Source: Lachancea thermotolerans CBS 6340 (lineage: Eukaryota; Ascomycota; Saccharomycetes; Saccharomycetales; Saccharomycetaceae). Taken from it: a stretch of DNA of 64,000 nt. The DNA lies in assembly GCF_000142805.1 (NCBI RefSeq), contig NC_013083.1, positions 1 to 64,000 of the forward strand. Reading direction: 5' to 3'. The notes below the pieces were generated by a model. It saw only the letters and a program-made list of their open reading frames with translations. It searched no databases and was not told where the DNA came from. The translations under genes were made by a program, and so were the position numbers. Shown here piece by piece: positions 31,422 to 41,444 of the stretch (position 1 is the stretch's first letter; every line of letters starts with the position of its first letter).

Positions 31422-31793
31422 TCACATATCGTTCAAAAACCCTAAGACTCTGTCATTTTCGTTTAAGCTTATAAAATCAAGCACTGATCCAGCTTGAAGT
31501 AGTTCTCTATTTTGTATTTCTATTCTCTCTGAAATACGGCAAAAGTTAAGCTGAAAAGTGTTTGAGTGAAACCTGTAACCCGAGCTTGGACTCAGCTTAA
31601 GAATTCGAGAAATTCCCATACTTTTCCCGTTCTGGATTACCCTGTGGGTTAAAATCATTGCTAGAACACAGGCACAGCATACATGGCAGGTTTTCGACCT
31701 TTCAAATGGCTCAAATGCGCTACCGCTTTTTTTTGATTGAGAAGGGGAAAATAGGGTTGAGGGTCTTTCAATAATATCCTTTAACGCGCATCC
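31422..31793 (-). CDS. Possible small gene, unrecognised, start unclear
   Basis: A minus-strand frame is open from just after a TGA (31796-31794) to a TGA at 31422, 123 codons. The first ATG is internal (31658, giving 78 residues ending ENDRVLGFLNDM). The part upstream of that ATG still looks like protein: LFSPSQSKKSGSAFEPFE, then SKTCHVCCACVLAM with four clustered Cys. This suggests either a missing upstream exon, a non-ATG start, or a decayed gene. I found no good branch-point or 5' splice site to settle it. It sits in the 1.1-kb gap between RPN12 and RTG2, both on the same strand. No homologue comes to mind. Confidence 0.35.
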   Translation of the reverse strand, partial: GCALKDIIERPSTLFSPSQSKKSGSAFEPFERSKTCHVCCACVLAMILTHRVIQNGKSMGISRILKLSPSSGYRFHSNTFQLNFCRISERIEIQNRELLQAGSVLDFISLNENDRVLGFLNDM

Positions 31794-32294
31794 TCAAATC
31801 AAAATAGTATCATAACGAAATGATAAGGCACTAACACCGAAGAAATCATTTCCATGTGCCAAGCAAAGTACTTGAATAAACATGCCTTTTGAGAGTGTGC
31901 CCGGTCAACCGTGAATTCTATAGAAGCTAAAGGAACATTCGACGGTTTTTCAATGCAATACGAATAACCAATGCGAACTGGGGATATGTTCTTCTAACAA
32001 AAAATTGGATTTGACGGTTGGCTTATTTGAGTTTTAGGCTTCTAATGAAAACATTCGTATATCCCACTGAAATCGCAGCGATTAATGGAAACAAAACAAG
32101 AGTGCCCATTTGCAACAGAAGCACAAGATCGGAACGATAATGGCCTAAATACGCAAAATGTTAAACGCGTCCTCCGATCTACGCTCTTTTTGACTTCAAA
32201 ACGTAATGTTAATTAACAAATACTGAGTTACCAAAATGCATCAAAGCTTCTTTAGCTGGTGTCTCACTATCATTTGAGGTCATACAAGTAAACT
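31794..32294. other. Spacer downstream of RTG2
   Basis: AT-rich, with no recognisable gene. It may hold the promoter or first exon of the small frame to its left. Confidence 0.35.
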
Positions 32295-34040
32295 CTAAGC
32301 GTCCTCATAAAACTGTACGCCTATCTTGACCTTCTCTGAGCTCCCTCGAGAGAGCTTCCGAATTTTTTTTTGTAGAGTAATTATCCTTGCCCTTACCGAA
32401 GCACTAGTCTTCAAATCGTCTTTGCTAATTCGAACAATCACTTCAAATTCCCGTTTCTTTGAATTGCTAGAAGCAATTCTCTCGTCAAGGCTGAGGTTTT
32501 GAAGCTCTTTATCAGAATCACCTTTTTGCTCAATGTTGAAGTTGAACAAACCATCCCTTATGTTGCCACCTGGGTGAACACCACAAATAACGTACATGAT
32601 AGTTCCAATATATTGGGTCCACCAAACAATTCTCTCTCTCTCAACCTTGTTGCCGTCCCGAAGCACGACGTCTTCAAGCAGTTTTTTATGCTCTAGCTCT
32701 TGTTCAGGAACGTCGCCACCCCATCTGTTACAGAGCGCAATCCCTATCAGCGCTCTGGCCCTATGAGAAAGTCCATGACATCCCGCGATGATTCCAGTTG
32801 TTGCAACATGAAGAGCAGCAGTCGGTTGCAACTCTTTAGGGTAAGAAGCATGTACAAACGCCAAGTTGCACAATGCTGGTGCGATTCGAGAATACACAAT
32901 CTTAGGAACATCCTTTTCCGGAATCGCAGCTCTGAGAAGCTCGAGGTATTTGGGAGCTAGTAGAGGTGCATATGGGCGTGTTGCGACGTGCAAAGGGTCC
33001 TGAGCTCTGATTTCACGAGGCAAAATGGAGTACAATGTGCCTTCTCTTACACCTCCTTCACTGAAATGAACAGTCTTGACTTGTGGAAGGGATTCAAACG
33101 CAGCGCTCATTAAAAGACCAACAGCAGGCAATTGTTGCGCTCTTCTTTCAGATACTTTAAAGATCTTCTTAGGGCCCGGTAAAGATCCTTTCAAGAACAA
33201 GTAGTCGGCCACGCTAGAGAACTCTTCGAATGAACATGAAAAGCCGTTTATAATAGTTTGAATTGGATACTCTTTGATCTTTGACAAAAGCAGATGGCCC
33301 ATTCCCCTCAGACCTCCGCCACATGTGAACAGATCGAATCCGCCCTTTTGGCGAGCTTCTTCGATCATTTCCTGAGGAATGTCTATTTTGGAAATAGCAT
33401 TTTTGTACGCTTCCTTAATTTCAAGAAAGAGCTCTCGCTTATCCTCGAGTTTCATTCTTCTAGACAACGCCCCTGCGCCATATGGAAGCGACACTGGAGT
33501 GTCCGACATCTTGATCTGGCCGTCAATGCAACTTATCCAAGATATTTGAGTACTTCCCCCTCCAAGATCCATATAAAGCCCTGAAACAGAATTGAACGAG
33601 GAGATAACTCCATAAGCGCCTATTTTTCCCTCTTCTTCTTTTGTTAAAAGCTCGACCTCCCATTCGGTGGATTCAAATACAGCACTAATGAATTCCTTTG
33701 AATTGATAGCTTCGCGTGTTGCCTCGGTGGCAACAACGCGGACACCGGTCTCTGGAACGCCAAAATCGTCACAAATTAGCTTGAACCTCTTCATGGCTGC
33801 GCTAACCTCCTTAATGGTGTCTTCCGGGATAGGGGCCTTATCCAATGAATTGGCTGCATACTGAACTTCAAATAGTGAAATACCAATGCGGTCTTTGAAC
33901 ACGCACGGCATGATTCTAGCATGGTGGGAGGCCTTGGAGGATATACTGAAGCGGATGCCGTTCGATCCTATGTCGACTACTCCACAAAGGTTTCTAGAAA
34001 CAACCTCCGTTTCGCTATCGCTATCAGAAATGGCAGACAT
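32295..34040 (-). CDS. RTG2: Retrograde-signalling regulator Rtg2
   Basis: A 581-residue protein of the Ppx/GppA phosphatase-like ASKHA fold that senses mitochondrial state and frees the Rtg1/Rtg3 activators; it is also part of SLIK. Motifs are GVVDIGSNGIRFSI (about 20-33), VVATEATREAI, the second phosphate loop YMDLGGGSTQ, and the end ISKDDLKTSASVRARI...KIGVQFYED, colinear with S. cerevisiae Rtg2 (588 aa). I start at MSAISDSDSETEVV, which matches MSTLSDSDTETEVV; an ATG ten codons upstream (34070) would add an unconserved extension. Position and orientation next to hexokinase match YGL252C. Confidence 0.97.
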   Translation of the reverse strand: MSAISDSDSETEVVSRNLCGVVDIGSNGIRFSISSKASHHARIMPCVFKDRIGISLFEVQYAANSLDKAPIPEDTIKEVSAAMKRFKLICDDFGVPETGVRVVATEATREAINSKEFISAVFESTEWEVELLTKEEEGKIGAYGVISSFNSVSGLYMDLGGGSTQISWISCIDGQIKMSDTPVSLPYGAGALSRRMKLEDKRELFLEIKEAYKNAISKIDIPQEMIEEARQKGGFDLFTCGGGLRGMGHLLLSKIKEYPIQTIINGFSCSFEEFSSVADYLFLKGSLPGPKKIFKVSERRAQQLPAVGLLMSAAFESLPQVKTVHFSEGGVREGTLYSILPREIRAQDPLHVATRPYAPLLAPKYLELLRAAIPEKDVPKIVYSRIAPALCNLAFVHASYPKELQPTAALHVATTGIIAGCHGLSHRARALIGIALCNRWGGDVPEQELEHKKLLEDVVLRDGNKVERERIVWWTQYIGTIMYVICGVHPGGNIRDGLFNFNIEQKGDSDKELQNLSLDERIASSNSKKREFEVIVRISKDDLKTSASVRARIITLQKKIRKLSRGSSEKVKIGVQFYEDA

Positions 34041-35078
34041 CTTATTGCCAATAACTAGTATTCTGATCAACAGGCAGTCTTGAAAAGCGCAAGTTGACCG
34101 TCTATACGCACCCTTAGCTTTCTACCACTTCGACTGGCCCGTATCGAAAATTTTTGATTTCATGAGATACACGCGTAACTAGTGATCTATATTTTTGGGC
34201 TTGGCGCCCAATTGGAGGGGGCTAAGGGGGCTTTCCATGGAGGGCCCAGTCTTGCCATGTCCGCCAAATTCATGCTATAAGTGAGTGTTGAGCTGCACAA
34301 ATCTTGGTGTTTACTAACATGACAACCAAAGTGTAATTGAAGGAAAGACTTCAAACGCCAGAGCTTCTGATGGAAATTTAGTATGTGAGTAGAAACAACC
34401 TCCTTCCACTCTTCTTAAGAAGAAATCGCGTTTTTATTTGTATTTCTAAAAGCTATGGTTAGTTGGATTTACGCACTCACGTAATTCTCTCAGTACGCAA
34501 CGGAGTGTTCTAAACCAAATCTGAAAGAGTTCATAGGAATCTGCGTCGCTGCTCGATATTCCCCAGTGGCTGCATAAATTTATCATTTGCAATTATGTAT
34601 CTCTCACTGACTGCTCACGCAATAGTCATGTGGAGGTGTTTCAGGTCTTGATACCTCCTTGAACGTTAATTTATTTGAGAACTTTAATTAGCCCTTAGAA
34701 GAAGAACCGAGGGGGAGCAGACTATAATTAATATAATTACTGGATCTTGTGAGCGGCAACCTCAAGTTGCTAAAAGAATGGCAGCTAATCGCGTCCTCGT
34801 GCACTGGGATGAACCAGCTTGATGTCTTCCGAAGTGTATTCCATCGCACGCGCTACATTGAGTTGGGCGCTACTTCAATAATAAACAATATTTTGTAAGT
34901 TTTACGCTTTCTTCAACTGGGTGTCACAGTTTGCGTCAAAATTGGTTACTGTGTATTTTTGTTTATATTGCACTTTGGTGAAAGGGTAACATCTAAATAT
35001 TTCACATACATTCAGATATACATCAAATTTGTAAGAAACCCCTACCGATTAATTACAGATTTTACCAAAGGAGTCTGT
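34041..35078. other. One-kilobase divergent promoter region between RTG2 and the RMR1-like gene
   Basis: In S. cerevisiae this slot between RTG2 and RMR1 carries HFM1/MER3 (YGL251C). Here no helicase-like frame exists; the sequence is AT-rich with only short chance frames. The in-frame extension 34959-35078 of the next gene looks like leader rather than protein. Confidence 0.5.
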
Positions 35079-36386
35079 ATGGTGGAGGCTTCAGATAGCC
35101 CAGCCGTTGTTTCTGAAACCGAGGTTTCTCTAAAAAAAGCTCCGGAAGTGATTGTTGGTTCTTCGCGTTCCCATGCAGAAGCTCTGAGCACCTTTGAGAA
35201 AAAGCAGCGAGCCATGGATGGGCCGCAAAAATCCCCAGAAGGGAGCCGCCATCAATCGCCAGAACCAAACTACTTCTCCCTTCAAAGCCCAGAACCACAC
35301 TCCGAGCGCGAGGTAACTGTGGACAATGATGACAGCAGTAAAATCAATGGTGAAGAACGCAGTAAATTAAAACAGGGATATCAGAGCGATGATGACAATG
35401 ACTCTATTATAGACATCGTATCAGAAAGTGAGGTTTATGAAGCAGCAAAGCAGCTACTTAGCTCAAAACCCCCTCAAATAAGAGTGAATTACCAAGGAGA
35501 ATCATACCTTCTACTTGGAGAGTACGACGGAGACAATGCTAAAGAATGGAGCAGCGACAAAATCATCTGTACTGACTCAGCAGATCTACATCGTGGCTGT
35601 AATGTTGCATTTGGACGAATGAGGCTTTTTTTTCAACAAGTTCATGGAGGACTAGAGTTACTTTCCAAAGAGCTTTCCTTTGAATTCCCTGACCTTGACT
35701 TAGTCATGGAAGAAGATAACATGTACAACAAAGATATTACCGTAAACGATGTGGTATCGATATTCAAAATTATAAAGGACAACTCCATAAAGAAGTGCGA
35801 ACCTGATGTCTCGAATCATTTGACAATCAATGTCAGCACAAAACCAAGATTTGTGTCCCGCTACAATTCTTTAGTGGAAATGCTCAATGGAGATGCTACT
35901 TTCTCCAACATCAAAGTTTTCACCAACGACCGCAGCCATCCCGTTGTCCTAGATGAGTCTGAACAGACACCCAACTCGAAAGATGCTGAGGTGATAATAA
36001 TGTCCTCTGAGGGGGAAGAGGCTGACGAAAATGAAGAGGCTGACGACAATGAGGCTGACGATGATGAGACTGGCGGCGAAAAGGTCAACGATGAAGAGGC
36101 GGGTGACGAAGAGCCTCGTAAAATTGAGCTTGATGGGATGGAGCGTGATGGGAAAGAATCTTTCGGCGTCCACAGAGATGGGCTCACCCCTGGAAATGGA
36201 ACATCAGTTAGCAATCCAGCTGTATTGAGTGAAGAGCTTGGCCAACACAACGCCTTCAGTCCCAAGAGAGGAGCAGAGAAACCTGAGCATTCGGGAATTC
36301 AAATGGCAGAAGTTGATAATTCAGAGTCTGGAGACTCACTAAAAAGGAGAAGGGATTCGGTGTCTGATGGCGACTTATTTGTGTAA
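35079..36386 (+). CDS. RMR1: RMR1-like acidic protein
   Basis: A 435-residue protein starting MVEASDSPAVV; an ATG 40 codons upstream (34959) exists but its extension is not protein-like. Residues about 115-310 form a folded core: DIVSESEVYEAAKQLLSSKP, IRVNYQGESYLLL, then LEFPDL-like and DLVMEEDNMYNKDITVNDVV, VSIFKIIKDNS, PRFVSRYNSLVEML. This resembles S. cerevisiae Rmr1 (YGL250W, 241 aa), needed for normal meiotic gene conversion. The flanks are low-complexity: Ser/Pro-rich at the N-terminus, and an Asp/Glu run about 350-385 (EADENEEADDNEADDDE), so this version is much longer. Position between RTG2 and PDE1 and plus orientation match YGL250W. Assignment rests on core pattern and synteny. Confidence 0.6.
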   Translation: MVEASDSPAVVSETEVSLKKAPEVIVGSSRSHAEALSTFEKKQRAMDGPQKSPEGSRHQSPEPNYFSLQSPEPHSEREVTVDNDDSSKINGEERSKLKQGYQSDDDNDSIIDIVSESEVYEAAKQLLSSKPPQIRVNYQGESYLLLGEYDGDNAKEWSSDKIICTDSADLHRGCNVAFGRMRLFFQQVHGGLELLSKELSFEFPDLDLVMEEDNMYNKDITVNDVVSIFKIIKDNSIKKCEPDVSNHLTINVSTKPRFVSRYNSLVEMLNGDATFSNIKVFTNDRSHPVVLDESEQTPNSKDAEVIIMSSEGEEADENEEADDNEADDDETGGEKVNDEEAGDEEPRKIELDGMERDGKESFGVHRDGLTPGNGTSVSNPAVLSEELGQHNAFSPKRGAEKPEHSGIQMAEVDNSESGDSLKRRRDSVSDGDLFV

Positions 36387-36871
36387 TAGTTTATGGAACG
36401 CGGCAAATGTGATCGTCACATGATCATTTTAATGTATTTACCTAAAAATGTGCTTTAACGTTTAAAATATCATATGAAACTGGAAGTCATATTCCTCACA
36501 AGATCGGTTCTCCGCCGAAGTCTTAAATACCATCCTGCGAGGCAGTAGACAATTTGAGCCTTCCCTTCTCAGCCAAATCTTTAATGGTTGAAAAACCCGC
36601 CCAAGAATCTGCGTTTCGAAAAAAACGCGATCACCAAAAGGATCGACACACCCCTCAACTAGCTCGGAGAGTTTCTTTGGTCCTCCGGGCTGAGAGTTGT
36701 ACCTTCTCCGACTTCATCTATAGTCATTCTTTTGCAGAGTCAGGCTCTTTGTTATTCCTCGCTTGTTACACATCACTACATACGCGAAACATATATTTTT
36801 TAAACAAACCAAAAGGGACACATATCAGACAGAACTCTCAATTGATCGTATTGAGATTTAGCAAACACAAG
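36387..36871. other. RET2 upstream region
   Basis: An in-frame stretch upstream of the RET2 ATG is open from 36554 but is unlike the family and is taken as leader/promoter. Nothing else is seen. Confidence 0.45.
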
Positions 36872-38485
36872 ATGGTTGTTATAGCGGTTTCTATCGTCAC
36901 TCGCCAAGGCAAGCCCTTGCTTTCGAGGCAATTCAGGGATATAAGCAAAGATAGAGTTACGGAACTTCTCTCTAACTTCCAAGGACTCGTGGCAAAATCC
37001 TCCTCGCAACACACATTTGTCGAGGACGAACATGTTCGATATGTTTACAAACCATTCGACGATTACTACATCATTCTAATTACGAACCGGCAGTCTAATA
37101 TCATTCAAGACTTAGACACTTTGAAGCTTTTCTCACAGAGCATGAACACATACCTCAGTAGTTTTGATGAGAACGAAATATTTGAAAACGCATTTGAGAT
37201 TTTGAGCTCTTTCGATGAGGTAATTACCATGGGGTATAAGGAGAACTTATCAATTTCTCAAATCAACACATATCTTTCCATGGAGTCTCATGAAGAAAAG
37301 ATTCAAGAGATCATTGAACGCAACAAAGAGTTCGAAGCGGCAGAAGAACGGAAGCGTAGGGCTAAGGAGATTTCCAGGAAAGAGCAAGAACGTAAAATGG
37401 GCGTTTCCCCAATGGGCCTTGATGCGACAAGATTCCAAGCTTCAAATGACCCAAATATTTCGAATGCGTACAATAGCTATTATAGCCAGGCTTCTGCAGC
37501 TGCCCAACAATCATACCTGCAGTCTCAACAAAAGGCCGTAAGCCCAGAGCAGGTTGCAAGCATCGGGACAGAAGTTTCTTCCTCTCTGGGGCTCGGTGGA
37601 AGAGGAATGAAGCTAGGTAGGAAAAAGAGCCTCGGCTCACACTTACAGCCTACAAAGCAAGCTCCTGCCCCTGCTGCTTCATTCCAGATCGAAGAGTCTG
37701 AAAAGCCCGCCAACAACGGGATTTTGGTATGCGTGAAAGAAGTTGTTAGTGCAGAGATCTCTCGGGAGGGCAATGTGTCAAGTTCAGAGCTCAAAGGGAG
37801 CCTTGAATTGCGTGTTAACGACAAGAACCTTGCCCACGCCATAATCCGTCTCGCTTCTCATGTTGACGTGAAGGACAAAGCCTTTCAATTTAAGACACAT
37901 CCTAATATTGATAAAAATATGTTTTTATCTTCAGGAGTTGTTGGTTTACGTGATCAAAAGAAGGCCTTCCCCTTCAACGACCAAAGTCTGGCTGTACTCA
38001 GATGGAGAAAGGTTGGTGGCGCAGATGATAATAGCCTTGTCCCAATGGGTGTATCATCCTGGGTTTCTCCCTCTGACTCTAACACAGGTATGTTTGATGT
38101 CACCTTGGAAATTGAAATGAATGAAAACTACGAAAATCCCCTTAACGATGTTCGCTTTTGCATTCCTGTTTACACCGAAAACGTCCATATCAACGATGAT
38201 TTTAACGATCTGGGTGCCTCAATCGAGAGCGTGGATGATGAGAACGGAATAATCGTGAAGATTGAGACCATAGCGCCCGGTACTACAGCAGCTGTTGGGC
38301 TTGCCTTAGAAGCTGAGTACGAGGATGCCCTCTTCCCCATGACTGTTCATTTCAGCAACCATGCCGCATTGTCATCATTTTCAAAGGTTGAGGTGGCCGA
38401 CGTGATTAGCACAAGCGAGGAAGCGAGCCAGCTGCAATTTGATACAATTTCCAGCATTAGAACTGATGACTACACTATTACCTGA
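36872..38485 (+). CDS. RET2: Coatomer delta subunit (delta-COP)
   Basis: A 537-residue subunit of the COPI coat that drives Golgi-to-ER retrieval. The N-terminal longin-like domain (1-140) begins MVVIAVSIVTRQGKPLLSRQ, followed by TELLSNFQGLVAKSS and DDYYIILITNRQSNI. A charged coiled linker with EERKRRAKEISRKEQERK follows, then a Gln/Ala/Ser-rich hinge, and from about residue 285 the mu-homology domain (KGSLELRVND, PLNDVRFCIPV, MTVHFSN). S. cerevisiae Ret2 has 546 residues. I start at 36872 because this Met aligns with the family; 106 upstream in-frame codons are not conserved. Next to PRE4 as YFR051C is to YFR050C. Confidence 0.97.
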   Translation: MVVIAVSIVTRQGKPLLSRQFRDISKDRVTELLSNFQGLVAKSSSQHTFVEDEHVRYVYKPFDDYYIILITNRQSNIIQDLDTLKLFSQSMNTYLSSFDENEIFENAFEILSSFDEVITMGYKENLSISQINTYLSMESHEEKIQEIIERNKEFEAAEERKRRAKEISRKEQERKMGVSPMGLDATRFQASNDPNISNAYNSYYSQASAAAQQSYLQSQQKAVSPEQVASIGTEVSSSLGLGGRGMKLGRKKSLGSHLQPTKQAPAPAASFQIEESEKPANNGILVCVKEVVSAEISREGNVSSSELKGSLELRVNDKNLAHAIIRLASHVDVKDKAFQFKTHPNIDKNMFLSSGVVGLRDQKKAFPFNDQSLAVLRWRKVGGADDNSLVPMGVSSWVSPSDSNTGMFDVTLEIEMNENYENPLNDVRFCIPVYTENVHINDDFNDLGASIESVDDENGIIVKIETIAPGTTAAVGLALEAEYEDALFPMTVHFSNHAALSSFSKVEVADVISTSEEASQLQFDTISSIRTDDYTIT

Positions 38486-38651
38486 GAAATTTAATTACGA
38501 GACAGTAAGATTGTAATGCAAAGGAAGTCCACCGTCAGAGTTACGGGTCTTCCAGACTCCTAGCCTTTAAATTCGTAAAAAGTTATTTTGTAGCTTCAAG
38601 TATTTCATTAGTGGAAAGGTTCGCATTCTAGAGGGAACTCACAATTGATGA

Positions 38652-38660
38652 TTTGCCACC
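38652..38660 (-). promoter_or_regulatory. PACE (Rpn4) element before PRE4
   Basis: TTTGCCACC is the exact reverse complement of GGTGGCAAA, 55 bp upstream of the PRE4 ATG. Confidence 0.7.
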
Positions 38661-38714
38661 CTTTTTCCTGAATACACAAAGGCCCACACCGCAACTTGAA
38701 TACTACGAGAAGAC

Positions 38715-39512
38715 ATGAATCACGATCCACTACAGTGGGGAAGGCCCTCAGATGAACACTATGGTACATATAACAAGAGCATTGCCTCTGCATCCCCATA
38801 TCCAAGCATGCACACGCAACAACCCATCGTGACCGGTACTTCTGTCATATCAATGAAGTATAAGGACGGCGTTATCATTGCCGCGGACAGATTGGGTTCT
38901 TATGGGTCACTTCTGCGTTTTAGTGATGTAGAAAGGCTTTTCCCTGTGGGGAGAAACACCGTGGTTGGTATTTCTGGCGATATTTCGGACATGCAACATT
39001 TAGAGAACTTGCTGGATGAAATGCAGACAGAAAACAATTACGACAATGAATACGCAGAGGACGAAGAAGCTTTGAAACCTAGCTACGTTTTCGAGTACCT
39101 AGCCAATGTCATGTACAACCGCAGATCAAAAATGAACCCACTCTGGAACGCTTTGATAGTTGCAGGTTTGGAAGATGGTAAACCGTTTTTGAAGTACGTT
39201 AATTTACTCGGTGTAACATACTCGGCCCCCTCGCTTGCAACAGGGTTCGGCGCACACCTTGCTTTGCCCTTGCTGAGGAAGATCGTGGATTCTGAATCTG
39301 ATGTGAAAAAAACCAGTGCTGAAGACGCTGAAAAGTCTATAAAAGAAGCAATGAAAGTCCTTTTTTACCGAGACGCTCGCTCTTCGAGGAATTATTCTAT
39401 TGCAATTGTTGACAGCAAAAAGGGTTTGGTACTAAACAAAGATGCAGTTGTTGAGGACATGGTATGGGGATTTGCCAAAGACATTAAAGGCTATGGCACG
39501 CAAAATGTGTAG
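38715..39512 (+). CDS. PRE4: 20S proteasome beta-7 subunit Pre4
   Basis: A 265-residue inactive beta subunit whose C-terminal tail clamps the two half-proteasomes. The propeptide runs MNHDPLQWGRPSDEHYGTYN... to residue 33; the mature chain should begin at Thr34 (TQQPIVTGTSVIS), as in S. cerevisiae (266 aa). Conserved pieces are GVIIAADRLGSYGSLLRF, VVGISGDISDMQHLE, VMYNRRSKMNPLWNALIVAG, YSAPSLATGFGAHLA, RDARSSRN and the tail WGFAKDIKGYGTQ. Although a Thr follows the propeptide, beta-7 lacks peptidase activity in this family. A perfect PACE element precedes it. Confidence 0.98.
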   Translation: MNHDPLQWGRPSDEHYGTYNKSIASASPYPSMHTQQPIVTGTSVISMKYKDGVIIAADRLGSYGSLLRFSDVERLFPVGRNTVVGISGDISDMQHLENLLDEMQTENNYDNEYAEDEEALKPSYVFEYLANVMYNRRSKMNPLWNALIVAGLEDGKPFLKYVNLLGVTYSAPSLATGFGAHLALPLLRKIVDSESDVKKTSAEDAEKSIKEAMKVLFYRDARSSRNYSIAIVDSKKGLVLNKDAVVEDMVWGFAKDIKGYGTQNV

Positions 39513-40279
39513 GTAAAGTTTTTTAGCAGGCTTCAAGAGTCGTCACCTGTATTTTATAAACTGATGCTAAGCAACGACTGCCGTGTCAAACGGAACTTCA
39601 AGCTGTTATGCTCGAGGGGGACAAATCATGACATTTGTGCCCAAGAAACCAAACCCCAGAGTTCAAAGGCCACAGCAGCCCATTCGATGCAGTGCCTGAA
39701 CACCTTAGTAACCCCATTTTCACCTGCGCTGTGCGCACTAAGTAAAACTCAAAGGAAAACGTATATACAACCGGGATGCGTCGCCGTCCTTACATATTAT
39801 ATACTATAGAGCAGGAAGGAAACTTGGAAGTACTTGAAGCGGACAAGCGAAGCGCTTCAAAAAAAGCGTTTTTTTGTCAAACCAGGGGTTTCTCGAATAG
39901 TAAGAAGATATCATGCTTGGTACAAATTAGAAATCTAAAGTTGGAATTGATACTTAAACGGAACTTTACTTCATCCATCTTACGATTCCCAGCAGTGCAT
40001 TTTCTGTAAAAGGGTTAATGTTATTCGCTTGTCTTAAGAAGTATCCACTGTTGAGCTACATGGGCTTTCCAATCTGCGCGCGATTGAATAGGACTGTTCC
40101 TTTGCGAACCCCGAGTTAGGCTGTTCAATTGGTGATACGACATCAACTACCGGAGTTGTGACCAGATCTGAATACTCCATCGTCAACAACGATTCGCATT
40201 GTATCGTTCTAGCATTTTGAGATTTCTTAGTACATCTGTTTACCAATTGCGGAGACCTACAGGGAATAAAGAGAAGGGT
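39513..40279. other. Spacer between PRE4 and PDE1
   Basis: In S. cerevisiae ZIP2 (YGL249W) precedes PDE1. Here only short chance frames occur (for example 39564-39809). The 27 in-frame codons before the chosen PDE1 start are taken as leader. Confidence 0.45.
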
Positions 40280-41368
40280 ATGTCAGCTTTCGAGATTAAT
40301 ATACTTGGTGCTTCTGGTGGTCCACTAGATGGAGGTAATCAGGGAATATTGCTATCGAAAGCTGGGAGTGATGCCTTAAAGAAGTATATCTGCATTGACG
40401 CAGGGTCCGGGCTTCGACAGATAACATCAATGCTGATAAAAAACGCCAAAATGAAAAATGCACGTCAAGAGTTTCTCTGTCAAGATGATATGACAGAAAG
40501 TCTGTTCGAGAACCTGGAGGAGCCTGTGGGCTGCTTTGTGGATAAAAGCAGTAGTATAATGCGGGGACTTGGGCCCAGCGCGACCCCACAAGATGGAGAA
40601 TCGGTCATGACGTTGGCACTGCGGATATTCAACAAAGTTGAAGAGTGCTACATTACTCATCCTCACTTAGACCATGTGGCAGCACTTGCTATCAACACCC
40701 CAGCATGCAACTCAAACGGCAAATCGATATGGGGCCTCCGTCCTACCGTAGAAGCTTTAAAAAAACACATTTTTAATGATGTGATATGGCCCAATCTACT
40801 GGAAGAACCCAGAATGAAGCTAAGGGTTAACTCACTGGATGAAGCTCAGCGCCACAGAGTCTCGTGTATACCTAACTGGTTCATAACCCCGTTAAGGTTG
40901 ATGCACGGAGTAACAGTTCACGGAAGCAACCCTTGCCCCAGTACTGCATATCTGGTTGAAGACGATACTACCAAAGATGCAATCTTGGTTTTTGGGGACT
41001 TAGAATCTGACCTTATATCTCGTAGAAGATTCGTTTCCAATATTTGGAGGCATTTGTCGAAGACTGTAGCCTTCGAAAAATTAAAGGCTATCGTGATCGA
41101 ATGTTCTTGTCCAAACGCAACGAAAGATGAACATCTTTTTGGGCACCTTTCTCCAAAATACTTAGTTCACGAGTTGAAATCGCTAAGCAAGGTGTATGGC
41201 CGACCGCTTGACGGGCTTCACGTTATCATAGTACATGTCAAAATGGCCTCTGGAGGAAGGGACCCTCGTCTTGTAATTTTGGATGAAGTCAGGCAGCTTG
41301 CTGCTGCCGAAGGTTTGGGCAAAATAGTCATCTCAATTGCAATTGAGGGATACACATTTGTAGTTTAG
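40280..41368 (+). CDS. PDE1: Low-affinity cAMP phosphodiesterase
   Basis: A 362-residue class II cyclic-nucleotide phosphodiesterase of the metallo-beta-lactamase fold; it hydrolyses cAMP and tempers Ras/PKA signalling after glucose addition. The metal-binding signature THPHLDHVAAL gives His127, His129, Asp131 and His132. Other conserved parts are the N-terminal FEINILGASGGP, VFGDLESD (metal-bridging Asp), IVIECSCPNA and HLSPKYLVHEL. S. cerevisiae Pde1 has 369 residues and begins MVVFEITILGANGG, so I start at MSAFEINILGASGG and not at the ATG 27 codons upstream (40199). Position matches YGL248W. Confidence 0.97.
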   Translation: MSAFEINILGASGGPLDGGNQGILLSKAGSDALKKYICIDAGSGLRQITSMLIKNAKMKNARQEFLCQDDMTESLFENLEEPVGCFVDKSSSIMRGLGPSATPQDGESVMTLALRIFNKVEECYITHPHLDHVAALAINTPACNSNGKSIWGLRPTVEALKKHIFNDVIWPNLLEEPRMKLRVNSLDEAQRHRVSCIPNWFITPLRLMHGVTVHGSNPCPSTAYLVEDDTTKDAILVFGDLESDLISRRRFVSNIWRHLSKTVAFEKLKAIVIECSCPNATKDEHLFGHLSPKYLVHELKSLSKVYGRPLDGLHVIIVHVKMASGGRDPRLVILDEVRQLAAAEGLGKIVISIAIEGYTFVV

Positions 41369-41444
41369 TAAAAATAATAGTAGTAATAAAACCTGCTGGT
41401 TCATGGAGTCATATACATAGGAGTTAAGGCAGCTAAAATTTAAC

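Noticed and set aside
34959-35078. N-terminal extension of the RMR1-like frame
   Set aside because: Composition is that of an AT-rich leader, and the acidic protein has a good ATG at 35079.
36554-36871. 106-codon extension of RET2
   Set aside because: It does not resemble delta-COP, whose conserved N-terminus begins exactly at 36872.
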